Source of the DNA: DASQZK01 sp963809925
Lineage (GTDB): Bacteria > Bacteroidota > Bacteroidia > Bacteroidales > GCA-2748055
DNA: 64,000 nucleotides
NCBI GenBank assembly: GCA_963809925.1
Contig: CAWELH010000008.1
Coordinates: 310,001 to 374,000, forward strand
Direction of reading: 5' to 3'
In this document: positions 1 through 9,247 of the stretch, piece after piece
Layout: every line of letters begins with the position of its first letter
Position numbering within the stretch: position 1 is the stretch's first letter
Program-made: the position numbers and the translations under genes
The notes under the pieces: generated by a model
Databases searched by the model: none
What the model was told of the DNA's origin: nothing
Seen by the model: only the letters and a program-made list of their open reading frames with translations

Positions 1-3000
1 CATATTTATCATATTCTTCAAACAAACTTATGGCATCCTTAAGTCGTTCAATAAGGTCGACTCTGACATTTATGGCCAGGGGCATCTTAGCGAAATTAGA
101 AAATTCGGTGGCTATGGCCGAAAGGTTATCAATCTGTTCTATCAGTGTCCTGGTGATCTTCTGAACCTGTTCTTCCCGTTCCTCCGCTTTGTCGCTCCAT
201 ATCCTCTGCAAATGCTGAACGCCAAGTTTCATGGGTGTCAATGGATTTTTAATCTCATGTGCAATCTGCTTGGCCATCTCACGCCATGCTGATTCACGTT
301 CACTCCTTGCCAGAAGTTCGGCACTTTTCATCAGTTCCTCCACCATCTGATTGTATTCTTCTACCAGACTGCCAATTTCATCATGGCCTTCATAGGAGAT
401 TTTCTCGTTTTTCTGACTCAGGCTGACCCGGGCAATATTTTCCTGAATAAGTTTCAGTGGGTGAGTGATCCTGTTGGAAATAAATACGGCAATGGTAAAA
501 CTCAGCAATGAAAGTAGCATCACAATATTTATAATGGCAACTACCAGGTTTGTGACCTCCCTGGTAAGTTCATCCTGCCGGGTAAAGTAAGGCAGATTGA
601 GATAGGCGAGGATGCTATTGTCACTGTTTACGAATGGCACATAGGCAGAAAGATATTTGAGTCCACCAATCCGCTCATTATGAAAATATTCCGAACGTTT
701 CAACGCACTCATCTCCTTATATGCCATCGCATCCATCATGTCTCCGGTCAGAGCCATATCGAAAATCTCGTGCCTGGAAGTTGCAAGCATCCGGCCTTCC
801 TTATCGAAGAGATTTATGTCGGCATAAAAGACATTTGAAAACTTCTGCAGCAGATCATTGAGACTATAAAACTCATCACTCGTCCAGTTATGTAAATCCG
901 TTTCGAATTCAAGTTTATGGATGAGTTCAACATATACAGACTGAATTTTTTCCTTCAGTAATTCCGTTTGACGGCTTTTGTACTGCCTGATGCTGAAATA
1001 TACGGTTCCGGCACCAATAAGAATCAATGAAAAAAATAGAAGAGATGTCATGACCACCTGTATCTTGTTCTTAAAATTCCAGCGTAAACGGAGAGATATC
1101 GGGCTGATGTTGGTAAGAACAAGGAGAAAGATAAGGATGATGAAGTTAAAACTGAAAATATAGGAAAATGAGATCAGTATATCCACCCAAAATACCGACG
1201 GTTTGCTGACAATAATTGTGTTCGTCGGGTCAATGTTGTAAACCAGGTGATCATACTTATCAGAACTTGCCATTTCAAAACCTTCTCTGCCTTTGGTGTA
1301 AATACGGCTCGACATGGAGTATGCAAAATCGCCCGAGCTGGTGATTAGCCTTTTCCGGTTGTATTTAGCCCAGGAAAATTGGTTGCCGGTATTTACGAAC
1401 CGATCTTCAAGGAGTAATTCCGGGTATCCGAGACCTTCAGAGATAAGCCTTGAATCAAGTTCAATAAACAGGGTTACTTCCTCACCTTCCTCTCCCTCAA
1501 AACTGATCGAGCCAAAGTAGCTGACCCTTCCGTTAAGATTGTCGAGATAGAAAAAGTCGGTATTCGGAACCTGAATTCCATCCCGAAGCACATACTCATA
1601 AAAGAAGTTATAGCAGTGATAATAACGGTCTTCTGGAGGAGCAACGTAAACACTGTCCAGTGGCCTGCACGGTGTGATCTGAAGATCGTACTTATCCCAG
1701 AATCCACTAAAAAATTTCCGCTGTACATATGCATAAAATTCTTCAAAATTGAAATAGGGATCGAGTAGCTTTTTTTTGAGATCCTCATCGCTGCGAAGTC
1801 TTTTATCAAGATCGGGGAAAAGTAATTCAGCGACAGCGTCATGCTCTGCGGACAGGTTGACAGCCATCATTTTCATTTCCGACCTGCTCTTTTGTTCGCT
1901 GAAACGGGTAATCTCAAAAACTGAAAACACCGAGAAGAGAAGAATATATAAAAGGAAAGTGGAAAAACGGTACTGATTCCGATTCCCAAAACGGAAGTAA
2001 TACAGCAGAAAGATCATCACTGAGTAAAATACTGTAGTTTCCGGATTGACCGTCAGGTTCATCCGCAGTACGACGGGCGCAATAATGAGAAAGATCAGCA
2101 CCACCAGATAGATCCTGGCACTACGCCGGTTTTGCGAAATTTCAAGGATGGAAAAGACTTTGTCGACAACAAGCGCAAATGCGGCGAACTGCAGAGCAAG
2201 GATCAGCAAACCAATAAATGTATACACAGACAGTGCAAGTACCTTATAGGTCTCGAATGAAATGGAAGAGTCGATGACAATGCTCCTGAATACAAAGCTG
2301 TTGAGCAGGTAAATCGACAGAGCCAGGATGCCGGCAAAAACATAAAGTAGCATGGAAGAAGCACTAACCTTCCTGACTGAGGTCGCACTGAAATGGAACT
2401 CCATATAAAAATTGTAGATCACAAAAAATGCTGTCACGGTCAGGATGAAAAGGTCTCCGAGTGAGTCCAGAAGAGCTGAACGCGCGAAGATATCCGGTGA
2501 AAAAAGCTCAAGTTCGAAAACCACAGGTGGAATACGAAAGTGTACCAGCAGGTAATAAATAAAAAAAAGTAAAGGAGCGAGTAGGACGACCAGGTATTTG
2601 CGGTACATCTTTGGCGCATTGCGGATGAAACGACGGAGAAACAACAGAAAAATAAAAAAGGTCAGAAGATAAAGAATGAGGCAGAGCACTTTCTGACTTA
2701 CCTGCGGTCTGTTGGCATTGGCAAGATCGATGCTGAAAAGGTATTGACCCGAAATGTCATAAACCGGGTAACCCTGTCCCGGTATGGGATTTTTAAATCT
2801 TGGTGTTGAATTCTTTATCCTCACAGCCGGAGAAAACGAAAAATCGTCCTGAAATCCGTTCTTCAGAAAACGGTTCTCATAGGGATATTCATTCTTTATC
2901 AGTACAAGACCGATAAATCGCATGCTATCAGGCGTTTCTGCTTTCCGTTCTATTTTAAGAAAAATGGAATTCCCGATATGATCAATGGTAGACTGGGGAA

Positions 3001-3364
3001 TGTTTTCCGCCATTTGAGGGAGCGTTACGGAATTGTCATTCCAGAAACAAAGACTGTCGTCGCGATAAACAAAAACTGCCAGCCCTTCTTCCTTATAAAG
3101 ATTGAAAAAGTAATCCGGGAGATCGGAAAACAGTCCTTCAACTTCCGGCTTCTTGCATTCTTCCTGCAGCACGTCGAGGATCTCACTGATGCGTTTTTCT
3201 TTCGCGACCAGGGTTTTTTGAAATTTCTTAACGTCACTTTTTGTATAAAAATTTACGGCTGCTTTTTTCTCGGAATACATGGAAGCGAGAAGCAGGAGGA
3301 TCACAATCAGTGACAGCCAGCGTCCCTTACCAAAGACAGTGCGGATGATATTGTTTTGAATCAT
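1..3364 (-). CDS. Membrane sensor histidine kinase (NtrY-like), 3' end missing at left edge
   Basis: About 1121 N-terminal residues of a very large histidine kinase are visible; the ATP-binding domain lies beyond base 1. After a short cytoplasmic start there is one membrane segment (about residues 15-30), an extracytoplasmic stretch, then a cluster of hydrophobic segments, a second extracytoplasmic domain, a further membrane segment, a HAMP linker (ITHPLKLIQENI, about 940-990) and a HisKA dimerisation helix with the phospho-acceptor motif AHEIKNPLTPMK (His near 1036). The HEIKNPLTP form is typical of NtrY-type kinases. It probably senses an envelope or extracellular signal; ligand and response regulator are not visible. 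It lies 52 bp downstream of rlmH on the same strand and may be co-transcribed. The kinase assignment is secure, the sensed signal unknown. Confidence 0.9.
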   Translation of the reverse strand, partial: MIQNNIIRTVFGKGRWLSLIVILLLLASMYSEKKAAVNFYTKSDVKKFQKTLVAKEKRISEILDVLQEECKKPEVEGLFSDLPDYFFNLYKEEGLAVFVYRDDSLCFWNDNSVTLPQMAENIPQSTIDHIGNSIFLKIERKAETPDSMRFIGLVLIKNEYPYENRFLKNGFQDDFSFSPAVRIKNSTPRFKNPIPGQGYPVYDISGQYLFSIDLANANRPQVSQKVLCLILYLLTFFIFLLFLRRFIRNAPKMYRKYLVVLLAPLLFFIYYLLVHFRIPPVVFELELFSPDIFARSALLDSLGDLFILTVTAFFVIYNFYMEFHFSATSVRKVSASSMLLYVFAGILALSIYLLNSFVFRSIVIDSSISFETYKVLALSVYTFIGLLILALQFAAFALVVDKVFSILEISQNRRSARIYLVVLIFLIIAPVVLRMNLTVNPETTVFYSVMIFLLYYFRFGNRNQYRFSTFLLYILLFSVFSVFEITRFSEQKSRSEMKMMAVNLSAEHDAVAELLFPDLDKRLRSDEDLKKKLLDPYFNFEEFYAYVQRKFFSGFWDKYDLQITPCRPLDSVYVAPPEDRYYHCYNFFYEYVLRDGIQVPNTDFFYLDNLNGRVSYFGSISFEGEEGEEVTLFIELDSRLISEGLGYPELLLEDRFVNTGNQFSWAKYNRKRLITSSGDFAYSMSSRIYTKGREGFEMASSDKYDHLVYNIDPTNTIIVSKPSVFWVDILISFSYIFSFNFIILIFLLVLTNISPISLRLRWNFKNKIQVVMTSLLFFSLILIGAGTVYFSIRQYKSRQTELLKEKIQSVYVELIHKLEFETDLHNWTSDEFYSLNDLLQKFSNVFYADINLFDKEGRMLATSRHEIFDMALTGDMMDAMAYKEMSALKRSEYFHNERIGGLKYLSAYVPFVNSDNSILAYLNLPYFTRQDELTREVTNLVVAIINIVMLLSLLSFTIAVFISNRITHPLKLIQENIARVSLSQKNEKISYEGHDEIGSLVEEYNQMVEELMKSAELLARSERESAWREMAKQIAHEIKNPLTPMKLGVQHLQRIWSDKAEEREEQVQKITRTLIEQIDNLSAIATEFSNFAKMPLAINVRVDLIERLKDAISLFEEYDKY

Positions 3365-3416
3365 AGAGAATGATTAGCCCCACTAAAATACGAATAAGAA
3401 AGTAATTCCCTAAATA

Positions 3417-3887
3417 TCAGGAATGATGGTATGGCTCACCCCTGATAATGGTAAATGCCCGGTATACTTGTTCCAGGAAAATCAACCGCACCATCTGATG
3501 GGAAAACGTCATTTTCGATAACGACAATTTTGTATCAGCCATTCTGTAAAGTTCTTCTGAAAATCCGTATGCACCACCGATGACCACACAAATATCGCGC
3601 CCTTCATTCATCTTTTTCTGAAGAAAGCCTGCAAAGGCTTCAGAAGTATACTGACTTCCCTTATCGTCCAACAGGATCAAAAAACTTCCGGAAGGTACAA
3701 GTTTCAAAATATTCTGCGTCTCACGCACCTTCTGCTCCTTTTCAGGCATATTTCGGGTATTCCTGATGTCGCCTGTAACGAGAACCTCAAAAGTGATATA
3801 GTGATGCAGGCGGCTGGTATACTCAGTTATCGCCTCCTGCAACCAGGCAGTCCTGGTTTTTCCGGTAAGGATGAGAGATATCTTCAT
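3417..3887 (-). CDS. rlmH: 23S rRNA (pseudouridine1915-N3)-methyltransferase RlmH
   Basis: This 156-residue SPOUT-class methyltransferase has the usual full length for RlmH. It methylates N3 of the pseudouridine at position 1915 (E. coli numbering) in helix 69 of 23S rRNA, acting on assembled 70S ribosomes. The glycine-rich SAM-binding knot VIGGAYGFS (about residues 102-110) and the conserved C-terminal block with SHQMVRLIFLEQVYRA ending in PYHHS are present. The ATG start at 3887 begins MKISLI, as in homologues. It is divergent from the DUF4783 gene across about 55 bp; rlmH is often found close to nadC in Bacteroidota. Confidence 0.96.
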   Translation of the reverse strand: MKISLILTGKTRTAWLQEAITEYTSRLHHYITFEVLVTGDIRNTRNMPEKEQKVRETQNILKLVPSGSFLILLDDKGSQYTSEAFAGFLQKKMNEGRDICVVIGGAYGFSEELYRMADTKLSLSKMTFSHQMVRLIFLEQVYRAFTIIRGEPYHHS

Positions 3888-3942
3888 CGAACAGGCTTTA
3901 TCAGAATTTTAGTATCTTGCATCAAAATAAGCTGTAATTGTG

Positions 3943-4365
3943 ATGACTTCTGTAAGAAAATATATCGTTCTATCGTTGTTACTCCTGGTCCAGATATCAT
4001 TTCTACAGTTGTCTTCAGCGCAGAAGGTAACCATCTCACCTGATATAGTCAAATCTTTTAAAACCGGTAACAGCAAACTCCTGACAGCGCATTTCAACGA
4101 TGTCGTAAAAATAAGTATTCTTAGCAAAGAATATGAAACTGGAATCGAGGAAGCTACTGACATCATTGGAAAATTTTTTTCAGAACATCCGCCGTCAAAT
4201 TTTGAGATTAAGTTTGAAAGTGAAAAAAAAGATTCCAAATTTGTGATCGCCGTTCTGAGCACCAAAAATGAAAATTACAGGGTGAATGTTTTCTTCAAAT
4301 CGGCGGGAAACAAAGATGTTATCCATCTGTTAAGAATAGAAAAAGAAAATGAGTCGTCATTTTGA
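3943..4365 (+). CDS. DUF4783-family secreted protein
   Basis: A 140-residue protein with an N-terminal signal peptide (hydrophobic VLSLLLLVQISFL, predicted cleavage near SSA-QK). The mature part is a small alpha/beta domain resembling the NTF2-like DUF4783 family, which in Bacteroidota commonly precedes nadC. No catalytic motif is apparent and the function is unknown. I chose the ATG at 3943 because the codon just upstream is an in-frame GTG that adds nothing. The 3' end overlaps nadC by 17 bp, so the two are probably translationally coupled. A TATCTTGC sequence at 3913-3920 could be a weak -7 promoter element. Confidence 0.8.
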   Translation: MTSVRKYIVLSLLLLVQISFLQLSSAQKVTISPDIVKSFKTGNSKLLTAHFNDVVKISILSKEYETGIEEATDIIGKFFSEHPPSNFEIKFESEKKDSKFVIAVLSTKNENYRVNVFFKSAGNKDVIHLLRIEKENESSF

Positions 4366-5203
4366 TGAATTGCTGGATAAGTCGATTGATATCTGGTTTG
4401 CAGAAGACATCGGTGACGGAGATCATACCACACTATCCACCATTCCGGAAAAAGCCACGGGAGAAGCTGTACTGCTGTCGAAGGACACCGGGATTATTGC
4501 CGGCATAGACATCGCGTCAAGAATTTATAAGAAGTTCGATCCCGGCCTCCGGCTGAAAGAGCTTGTACCCGATGGATCCAGAATCAAACCGGGGGATATT
4601 ATTTTCAATGTATCAGGGAGTGTACGGTCGATTTTGCAAACCGAAAGGATTATTTTAAACGTAGTTCAACGAATGAGCGGTGTGGCTACGCAGACCCTCG
4701 AATATGTGACAATGCTGGACGGATTCCACTCCAGGGTCCTCGATACAAGGAAAACCACTCCGGGAATGCGGTACGCAGAAAAAGAAGCGGTAAGGCTGGG
4801 GGGAGGCCTTAATCATCGTTTCGGCTTATTCGATATGATCCTGATTAAAGATAATCATATCGACTTTGCCGGCGGCATTTCGAATGCCATCCGTCAGGCT
4901 ACGGAATACATAAAACTTCACGGACACAAGATGAAGGTTGAAGTTGAAGCCCGGAATCTCAGTGATGTGGATGAAATTTTGCATGCTGGTGGCGTAGACC
5001 GAATCCTGCTTGACAATTTCACCCCTCAGTTAACTACGACAGCCCTTAGCATGATCGCCGGAAGACTGGAAACAGAATCCTCCGGAGGGATCACAAAAGA
5101 AAATATGCGCACCTACGCCGCAACAGGTGTCGATTTTATATCTGTTGGAGCCCTTACACACCAGATCAAAAGCCTCGACATTAGTCTTAAGGCTACATTC
5201 TGA
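4349..5203 (+). CDS. nadC: Nicotinate-nucleotide pyrophosphorylase (quinolinate phosphoribosyltransferase)
   Basis: A 284-residue cytoplasmic enzyme of normal length. It converts quinolinate and PRPP to nicotinate mononucleotide, CO2 and pyrophosphate, the committed step joining de novo NAD synthesis to the salvage pathway. Hallmarks are the N-terminal ED..GDHTT block (about residues 19-28), DTRKTTPGMR (132-141), the NHRFGLFDMILIKDNH region (155-170), the VEVEA strand and the DNF motif. The start codon lies inside the DUF4783 gene (17 bp overlap). nadA and nadB are not in the window. Confidence 0.97.
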   Translation: MSRHFDELLDKSIDIWFAEDIGDGDHTTLSTIPEKATGEAVLLSKDTGIIAGIDIASRIYKKFDPGLRLKELVPDGSRIKPGDIIFNVSGSVRSILQTERIILNVVQRMSGVATQTLEYVTMLDGFHSRVLDTRKTTPGMRYAEKEAVRLGGGLNHRFGLFDMILIKDNHIDFAGGISNAIRQATEYIKLHGHKMKVEVEARNLSDVDEILHAGGVDRILLDNFTPQLTTTALSMIAGRLETESSGGITKENMRTYAATGVDFISVGALTHQIKSLDISLKATF

Positions 5204-5253
5204 TACCATCAACACGCATTATGCTTTGATAAAGTGTCATGTGAAGGAATTAA

Positions 5254-5886
5254 ATTAAACTGGCCATCGGAAATAAAGATCAACATAACGAATTTAATGA
5301 GGAAAGCATTGCCAGAGATCCCTTTTCACAATTAGAACACTGGCTGAATGATGCTGTCGACGCCGGCCTACCGGTGCCAAATGCAATGGTATTGTCTACC
5401 GTTAGCAACGAAAACCGGCCCGCATCAAGGGTGGTTCTGCTGAAAAAACTGGATAGTGATGGGCTTGTTTTTTACACCAATTACCATTCAAGAAAAGCCT
5501 CCCACCTTGATGCTAACCCCGCGGCTTCCCTTGTTTTTTTCTGGCCCTCCCTGGAAAAACAGGTCAGGGTCGAAGGCCTGATAGTAAAGGTTCCTGCCGG
5601 TGAATCGGACCGATATTTTTCCGAGCGCCCATGGATCAGCCAGATCGGCGCCTGGGCTTCACCCCAGAGTGAAGTTATCCGCGACAGAAAGTTTCTCGAA
5701 GAGCGGTTCCACTTCTATGAAAAACAGTTCGCGAACCGTGATGTGATCCGTCCATCGCACTGGGGCGGGTACAGACTCCTACCCGAATATTTCGAATTCT
5801 GGCAGGGCGCTCCGGGCAGACTCCACGACCGGCTTGTATTTGAAAAATCAACGGAAGACTGGATCCTAAAACGCCTTGCTCCGTGA
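5254..5886 (+). CDS. pdxH: Pyridoxamine 5'-phosphate oxidase; start codon uncertain
   Basis: An FMN-dependent oxidase that converts pyridoxine or pyridoxamine 5'-phosphate to pyridoxal 5'-phosphate. Visible signatures are RDPFSQLEHW at the N-terminal end, SRVVLLKKLD and FYTNYHSRKA (FMN binding), and the C-terminal signature FWQGAPGRLHDR with the RLAP ending. The problem is the start: the frame is open only from 5254 after a TAA, and no ATG, GTG or TTG occurs before a GTG at 5374, which would remove the conserved DPF..L..W block. Reading from 5254 gives about 210 residues, the family length. ATT at 5254 sits five bases after an AAGGA Shine-Dalgarno-like sequence; CTG at 5260 is an alternative. 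Either a rare start codon is used or there is a frameshift or sequence error upstream. Identity is certain, the 5' end is not. Confidence 0.85.
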   Translation: MKLAIGNKDQHNEFNEESIARDPFSQLEHWLNDAVDAGLPVPNAMVLSTVSNENRPASRVVLLKKLDSDGLVFYTNYHSRKASHLDANPAASLVFFWPSLEKQVRVEGLIVKVPAGESDRYFSERPWISQIGAWASPQSEVIRDRKFLEERFHFYEKQFANRDVIRPSHWGGYRLLPEYFEFWQGAPGRLHDRLVFEKSTEDWILKRLAP

Positions 5887-6024
5887 TCTCCTTGTATTGG
5901 AAACAAACTCCGCTAATTTTTTGATGAATAGAGACAGGCCCAAACGATTTCCTGTACAACTCATGTATTTATGGTTAACTTTAAAACTTGAGAGATTATC
6001 TACAACGTAACAGAAGAATAAAAG

Positions 6025-7749
6025 ATGAGACCAGCCACCCGATTTACTGTATTACTCATTATTGCCGTTCAGTTTTTGTTCTTCCGGCCGACATATGCTA
6101 AAACGATTTATGTGTCACCAGCAGGAACAGGGACTGGAATCGATGAGGCACACCCTTCCGGCTCGGTCTCCAATGCGTCAGCCTCCCTGAATCCTGGGGA
6201 TACGCTACTCTTCCTTGATGGAATTTATCACCAAACACTTTCTATCAATGGCTTATCGGGTTCAGAAACCCAAAACATTGTCCTGATGGCCAAAAATCCC
6301 GGGTCTGTGACCATCGATGCAGACTCCATACGGACACACGCTGTGTATATGAATGGGGTACATTACCTGAAAATAGACGGCATTGAAGCCGGAAACAGCA
6401 TACATCATGCCTGGAATATCCTAAACTGCAGCTATCTGACACTCACTGCGTGTGCCGGTTTCAACGCGGGATATTACCAGGGTACAGACGGGCATGCCAT
6501 CAATACCTACGATGATAACTGTCATATTTTCAGCATCGCTTATTCCGACCACATCCTTTCGGAAGATATCTGGGGCTGGGGTACAGGTAGATATGTGTTT
6601 GTCTATTTTCAGTGCAGCAATAGTATCATCCGCAGAGGGGTATTCAGAGCCGATACCTACGATCGTGCCCCGCACGCCGGACTGAATATCTACGATTGCA
6701 ATCAGTGCATTGCTGAAAATGTGATCGCCTTCGGTACCCGCTTTAACACCGTATCCGACTATAATATTAGTGACCCGTGGGGCCTGGTTCAGGGGGGAAT
6801 GGTATTCGACGACCACACCATCCCCGCCGATGCTAACCGGATACTGGGCTGTTTCGATCTCGACAACGGTCAGTGGCGTGATGAACTGCCCAGATCAAAT
6901 CCGGCCGTTCATGTGATGTCACACTGGCACGGCACCTTCGAGGATATGGTGATCTGGAAAAATGCCCTCGACTATGGCTTCGTTATTGGTACCGACCAGG
7001 AAGTTACGCTGCCGGTAAGGGCGCTGATAGGCTCACCTTCCAAAATCAGGCAGCAAGACGCACCCTATGTGAATAACCGCTATATCGACGGTGTCCTGAC
7101 TACCAAGCCGTTGTGGCCGTGGCCGAATGAAGATCTTATCAAAAGGGACTTAAACATGAGCATGACGATAACGGTCTATGTCAGGGATATGCTCAGTCCG
7201 TATCTCAGCATCAATGATGGTAGTGCGGATGGTGCGGTGACTTCGGTTGAAATCGGGTCAGACTCTGAGAAACTGTATACCGGGGACTCCCTGCAGTTAC
7301 AGTATTCTCTTTTTCCTGAAAATGCCCTTTACCCCCAGGTGAAATGGGCGTCAGACAATGAAGAAATTGCAACAGTAAGCCAGGACGGCACCATCACTGC
7401 CCACGCACCGGGGACCACCTTTATCAGGATCCAGTCGGTTGACAGCGGACTTTCTGATGAATGCGAAGTGACCGTAGAAGATGACATTACCGGAGTAAGT
7501 CGGGAAGAAAAAATTATCGCAGAAATCAGGGCATTCCCAAATCCGGCTGGTGACCGTTTGACGATTTGTAGCCCGGAGGACGTGAAAACATTGGTGAGAT
7601 TGATTGACAGTGGTGGAAGAATCATCATGGAGGAAAACGGTGAAGGAGGTACGATGAGTTTATCCACCTCAAGGATTGCATCAGGTATTTACGTCCTTAC
7701 CGTTATCAGCGGTACAATAAGCCGTAATCTTATGATAGCAGTTGAATAG
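6025..7749 (+). CDS. Secreted parallel beta-helix protein with Ig-like (Big2) domain and T9SS sorting domain
   Basis: 574 residues: signal peptide (1-25, ending PTYA); a right-handed beta-helix region (about 30-370) beginning TIYVSPAGTGTG as in many surface polysaccharide-active proteins; a bacterial Ig-like Big2 domain (about 404-485, with KWASDNEEIATVSQDG); and a C-terminal type IX sorting domain (about 502-574, AFPNPAGDRLTI, ending ISRNLMIAVE). The protein should cross the outer membrane by the T9SS and be anchored or released. The beta-helix suggests a polysaccharide lyase or a glycan-binding scaffold, but I cannot identify a lyase family or catalytic residues. It lies 138 bp after pdxH and appears to be an independent unit. 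Confidence 0.85.
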   Translation: MRPATRFTVLLIIAVQFLFFRPTYAKTIYVSPAGTGTGIDEAHPSGSVSNASASLNPGDTLLFLDGIYHQTLSINGLSGSETQNIVLMAKNPGSVTIDADSIRTHAVYMNGVHYLKIDGIEAGNSIHHAWNILNCSYLTLTACAGFNAGYYQGTDGHAINTYDDNCHIFSIAYSDHILSEDIWGWGTGRYVFVYFQCSNSIIRRGVFRADTYDRAPHAGLNIYDCNQCIAENVIAFGTRFNTVSDYNISDPWGLVQGGMVFDDHTIPADANRILGCFDLDNGQWRDELPRSNPAVHVMSHWHGTFEDMVIWKNALDYGFVIGTDQEVTLPVRALIGSPSKIRQQDAPYVNNRYIDGVLTTKPLWPWPNEDLIKRDLNMSMTITVYVRDMLSPYLSINDGSADGAVTSVEIGSDSEKLYTGDSLQLQYSLFPENALYPQVKWASDNEEIATVSQDGTITAHAPGTTFIRIQSVDSGLSDECEVTVEDDITGVSREEKIIAEIRAFPNPAGDRLTICSPEDVKTLVRLIDSGGRIIMEENGEGGTMSLSTSRIASGIYVLTVISGTISRNLMIAVE

Positions 7750-7771
7750 AATTGCCAGTGATAACAACATA

Positions 7772-9223
7772 TTACGGTTCTTTCAAACTGTAGACACGTA
7801 CAGAACCCCTTTCCAATAATTTTTCATCCAGAAATTTCAGGATATTCGGATTTTCATCCACCTTTCTTGAATCGCAATAAAGATAACGGGCTCCTTGACC
7901 TATCATCGTTGCGAGTTCTTTCGCGCCCAGATTGTCGTTGTCGAATCCCCATCCTTTTTTATGAATGTAATAGAAAAAAATATAATGGGAAATGTCATTG
8001 CCTACAACACACCTTGCTGTGTCGGGCACAGCCGTGCGGAGGTTTTCCCTGTATACCAGAAGATCCTTGTTAAAGCCGGGAGATTCAGGATTCCACCTGT
8101 CTTTCATTCTGAGGTAGGCCGTGAAAGGAAGGATGATCAGAAGGACTATCGTAAAATATCTTATGGCTCTGTTACCTGACCGGAACATACGATAGGCGCC
8201 ATATGCCACAAGAAGAAACAGCAGGGGATAAAAGGGGAAAAGATAGTAATCGTGGATCTTGGCAATCATATTGATCTCAAAAAAGAAATAAAAGAGAATA
8301 ACGATCCCCAAAACGGCAAACATTCTTACCTGAATATCCTGCAGCAGCTTTTTTCTTATCAAAAAGTAAAATCCTGCCAGAAAGAAAGGCAGGGCTGCAT
8401 AGTTCAGTAACAATTCCGGAAGTGTTGAAATCAGATTATGCTGGAGGTAATCAAGGAGGGTTAAAAGCGAAAACTGATTATCGAGTATCCCTCCAACGAT
8501 CCCGTTCTGCCAGGTTGGAATGACAAACAGGTACCAGGCGGCAGGCAGGATGATAAATGAAAATTCCACCATCGCATTCCCGATGACTTTCCGGCTGAAT
8601 TTGTCCCCTTTTACCTGGAAAAGGAAATAAAACGCAGGTAAGGAATAATAGAGTACAAAAGGCAGTTTCGTCAATGTGCCAATACTCAGAAAAATCGAGC
8701 TGAAAATGAGATGTATGAGCCTTTTGTTCCCTGTCCAGCGCATAAAAAACGCCAAACCCCATATTGAACAGCAGAGCGCAAAATTGTCGGGTAAAGGATT
8801 AATGGTGTAATAGTAGAATGCCGGAGAAAAGGTAAACGCCCAGGCAGCAGCAATGGCAGGCCATTCTTTATGTAAGACACTTTTGGTAAGTGAGTACATA
8901 CCGGCTATGGAGAATAAGCCGGTGATGAACATAAAAATCCGTGTAATGATCAGATGACTGCCAAACAATGTATACAGAAAAGCCACAAGCCACTGCATCA
9001 GCGGGAACTCCATCCGGAATATGCCATCGCCTGCGCCCCGGTCATTTCTGGCAGGATGGAAGATATTGAAATCCTCTTCATAAAAATTATCGATGGTTGA
9101 TTGTGTCTGTGTCTGCCGCCAGACATGAATACTCATCAGATCCTTGCCAAACTGCCCGTAATGCATGAAAAAACTGAGGAGTCCGGTAAAAACCAAAATG
9201 AATATGGAGGCTCTGCTTTTCAT
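7772..9223 (-). CDS. GT39-like membrane glycosyltransferase (ArnT/PMT superfamily, GT-C fold)
   Basis: 483 residues with about ten hydrophobic membrane segments and a soluble C-terminal part. The first extracytoplasmic loop (about residues 30-75) contains HVWRQTQTQS and a charged stretch followed by FPLMQWL, as in family 39 mannosyltransferases and undecaprenyl-phosphate sugar transferases. Such enzymes move a sugar from a polyprenyl-phosphate donor to a periplasmic acceptor. Acceptor and donor cannot be deduced. The gene starts 24 bp after the YeeE-family gene, so a two-gene operon is likely; the functional link between the two is unclear. Confidence 0.8.
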   Translation of the reverse strand: MKSRASIFILVFTGLLSFFMHYGQFGKDLMSIHVWRQTQTQSTIDNFYEEDFNIFHPARNDRGAGDGIFRMEFPLMQWLVAFLYTLFGSHLIITRIFMFITGLFSIAGMYSLTKSVLHKEWPAIAAAWAFTFSPAFYYYTINPLPDNFALCCSIWGLAFFMRWTGNKRLIHLIFSSIFLSIGTLTKLPFVLYYSLPAFYFLFQVKGDKFSRKVIGNAMVEFSFIILPAAWYLFVIPTWQNGIVGGILDNQFSLLTLLDYLQHNLISTLPELLLNYAALPFFLAGFYFLIRKKLLQDIQVRMFAVLGIVILFYFFFEINMIAKIHDYYLFPFYPLLFLLVAYGAYRMFRSGNRAIRYFTIVLLIILPFTAYLRMKDRWNPESPGFNKDLLVYRENLRTAVPDTARCVVGNDISHYIFFYYIHKKGWGFDNDNLGAKELATMIGQGARYLYCDSRKVDENPNILKFLDEKLLERGSVRVYSLKEP

Positions 9224-9247
9224 CTTACCATACTGACGCGGCGATGA

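Noticed and set aside
1474..1842. 122-residue minus-strand ORF and similar frames under the left-edge kinase.
   Set aside because: They are in a different frame from the uninterrupted kinase reading frame that continues to the left edge.
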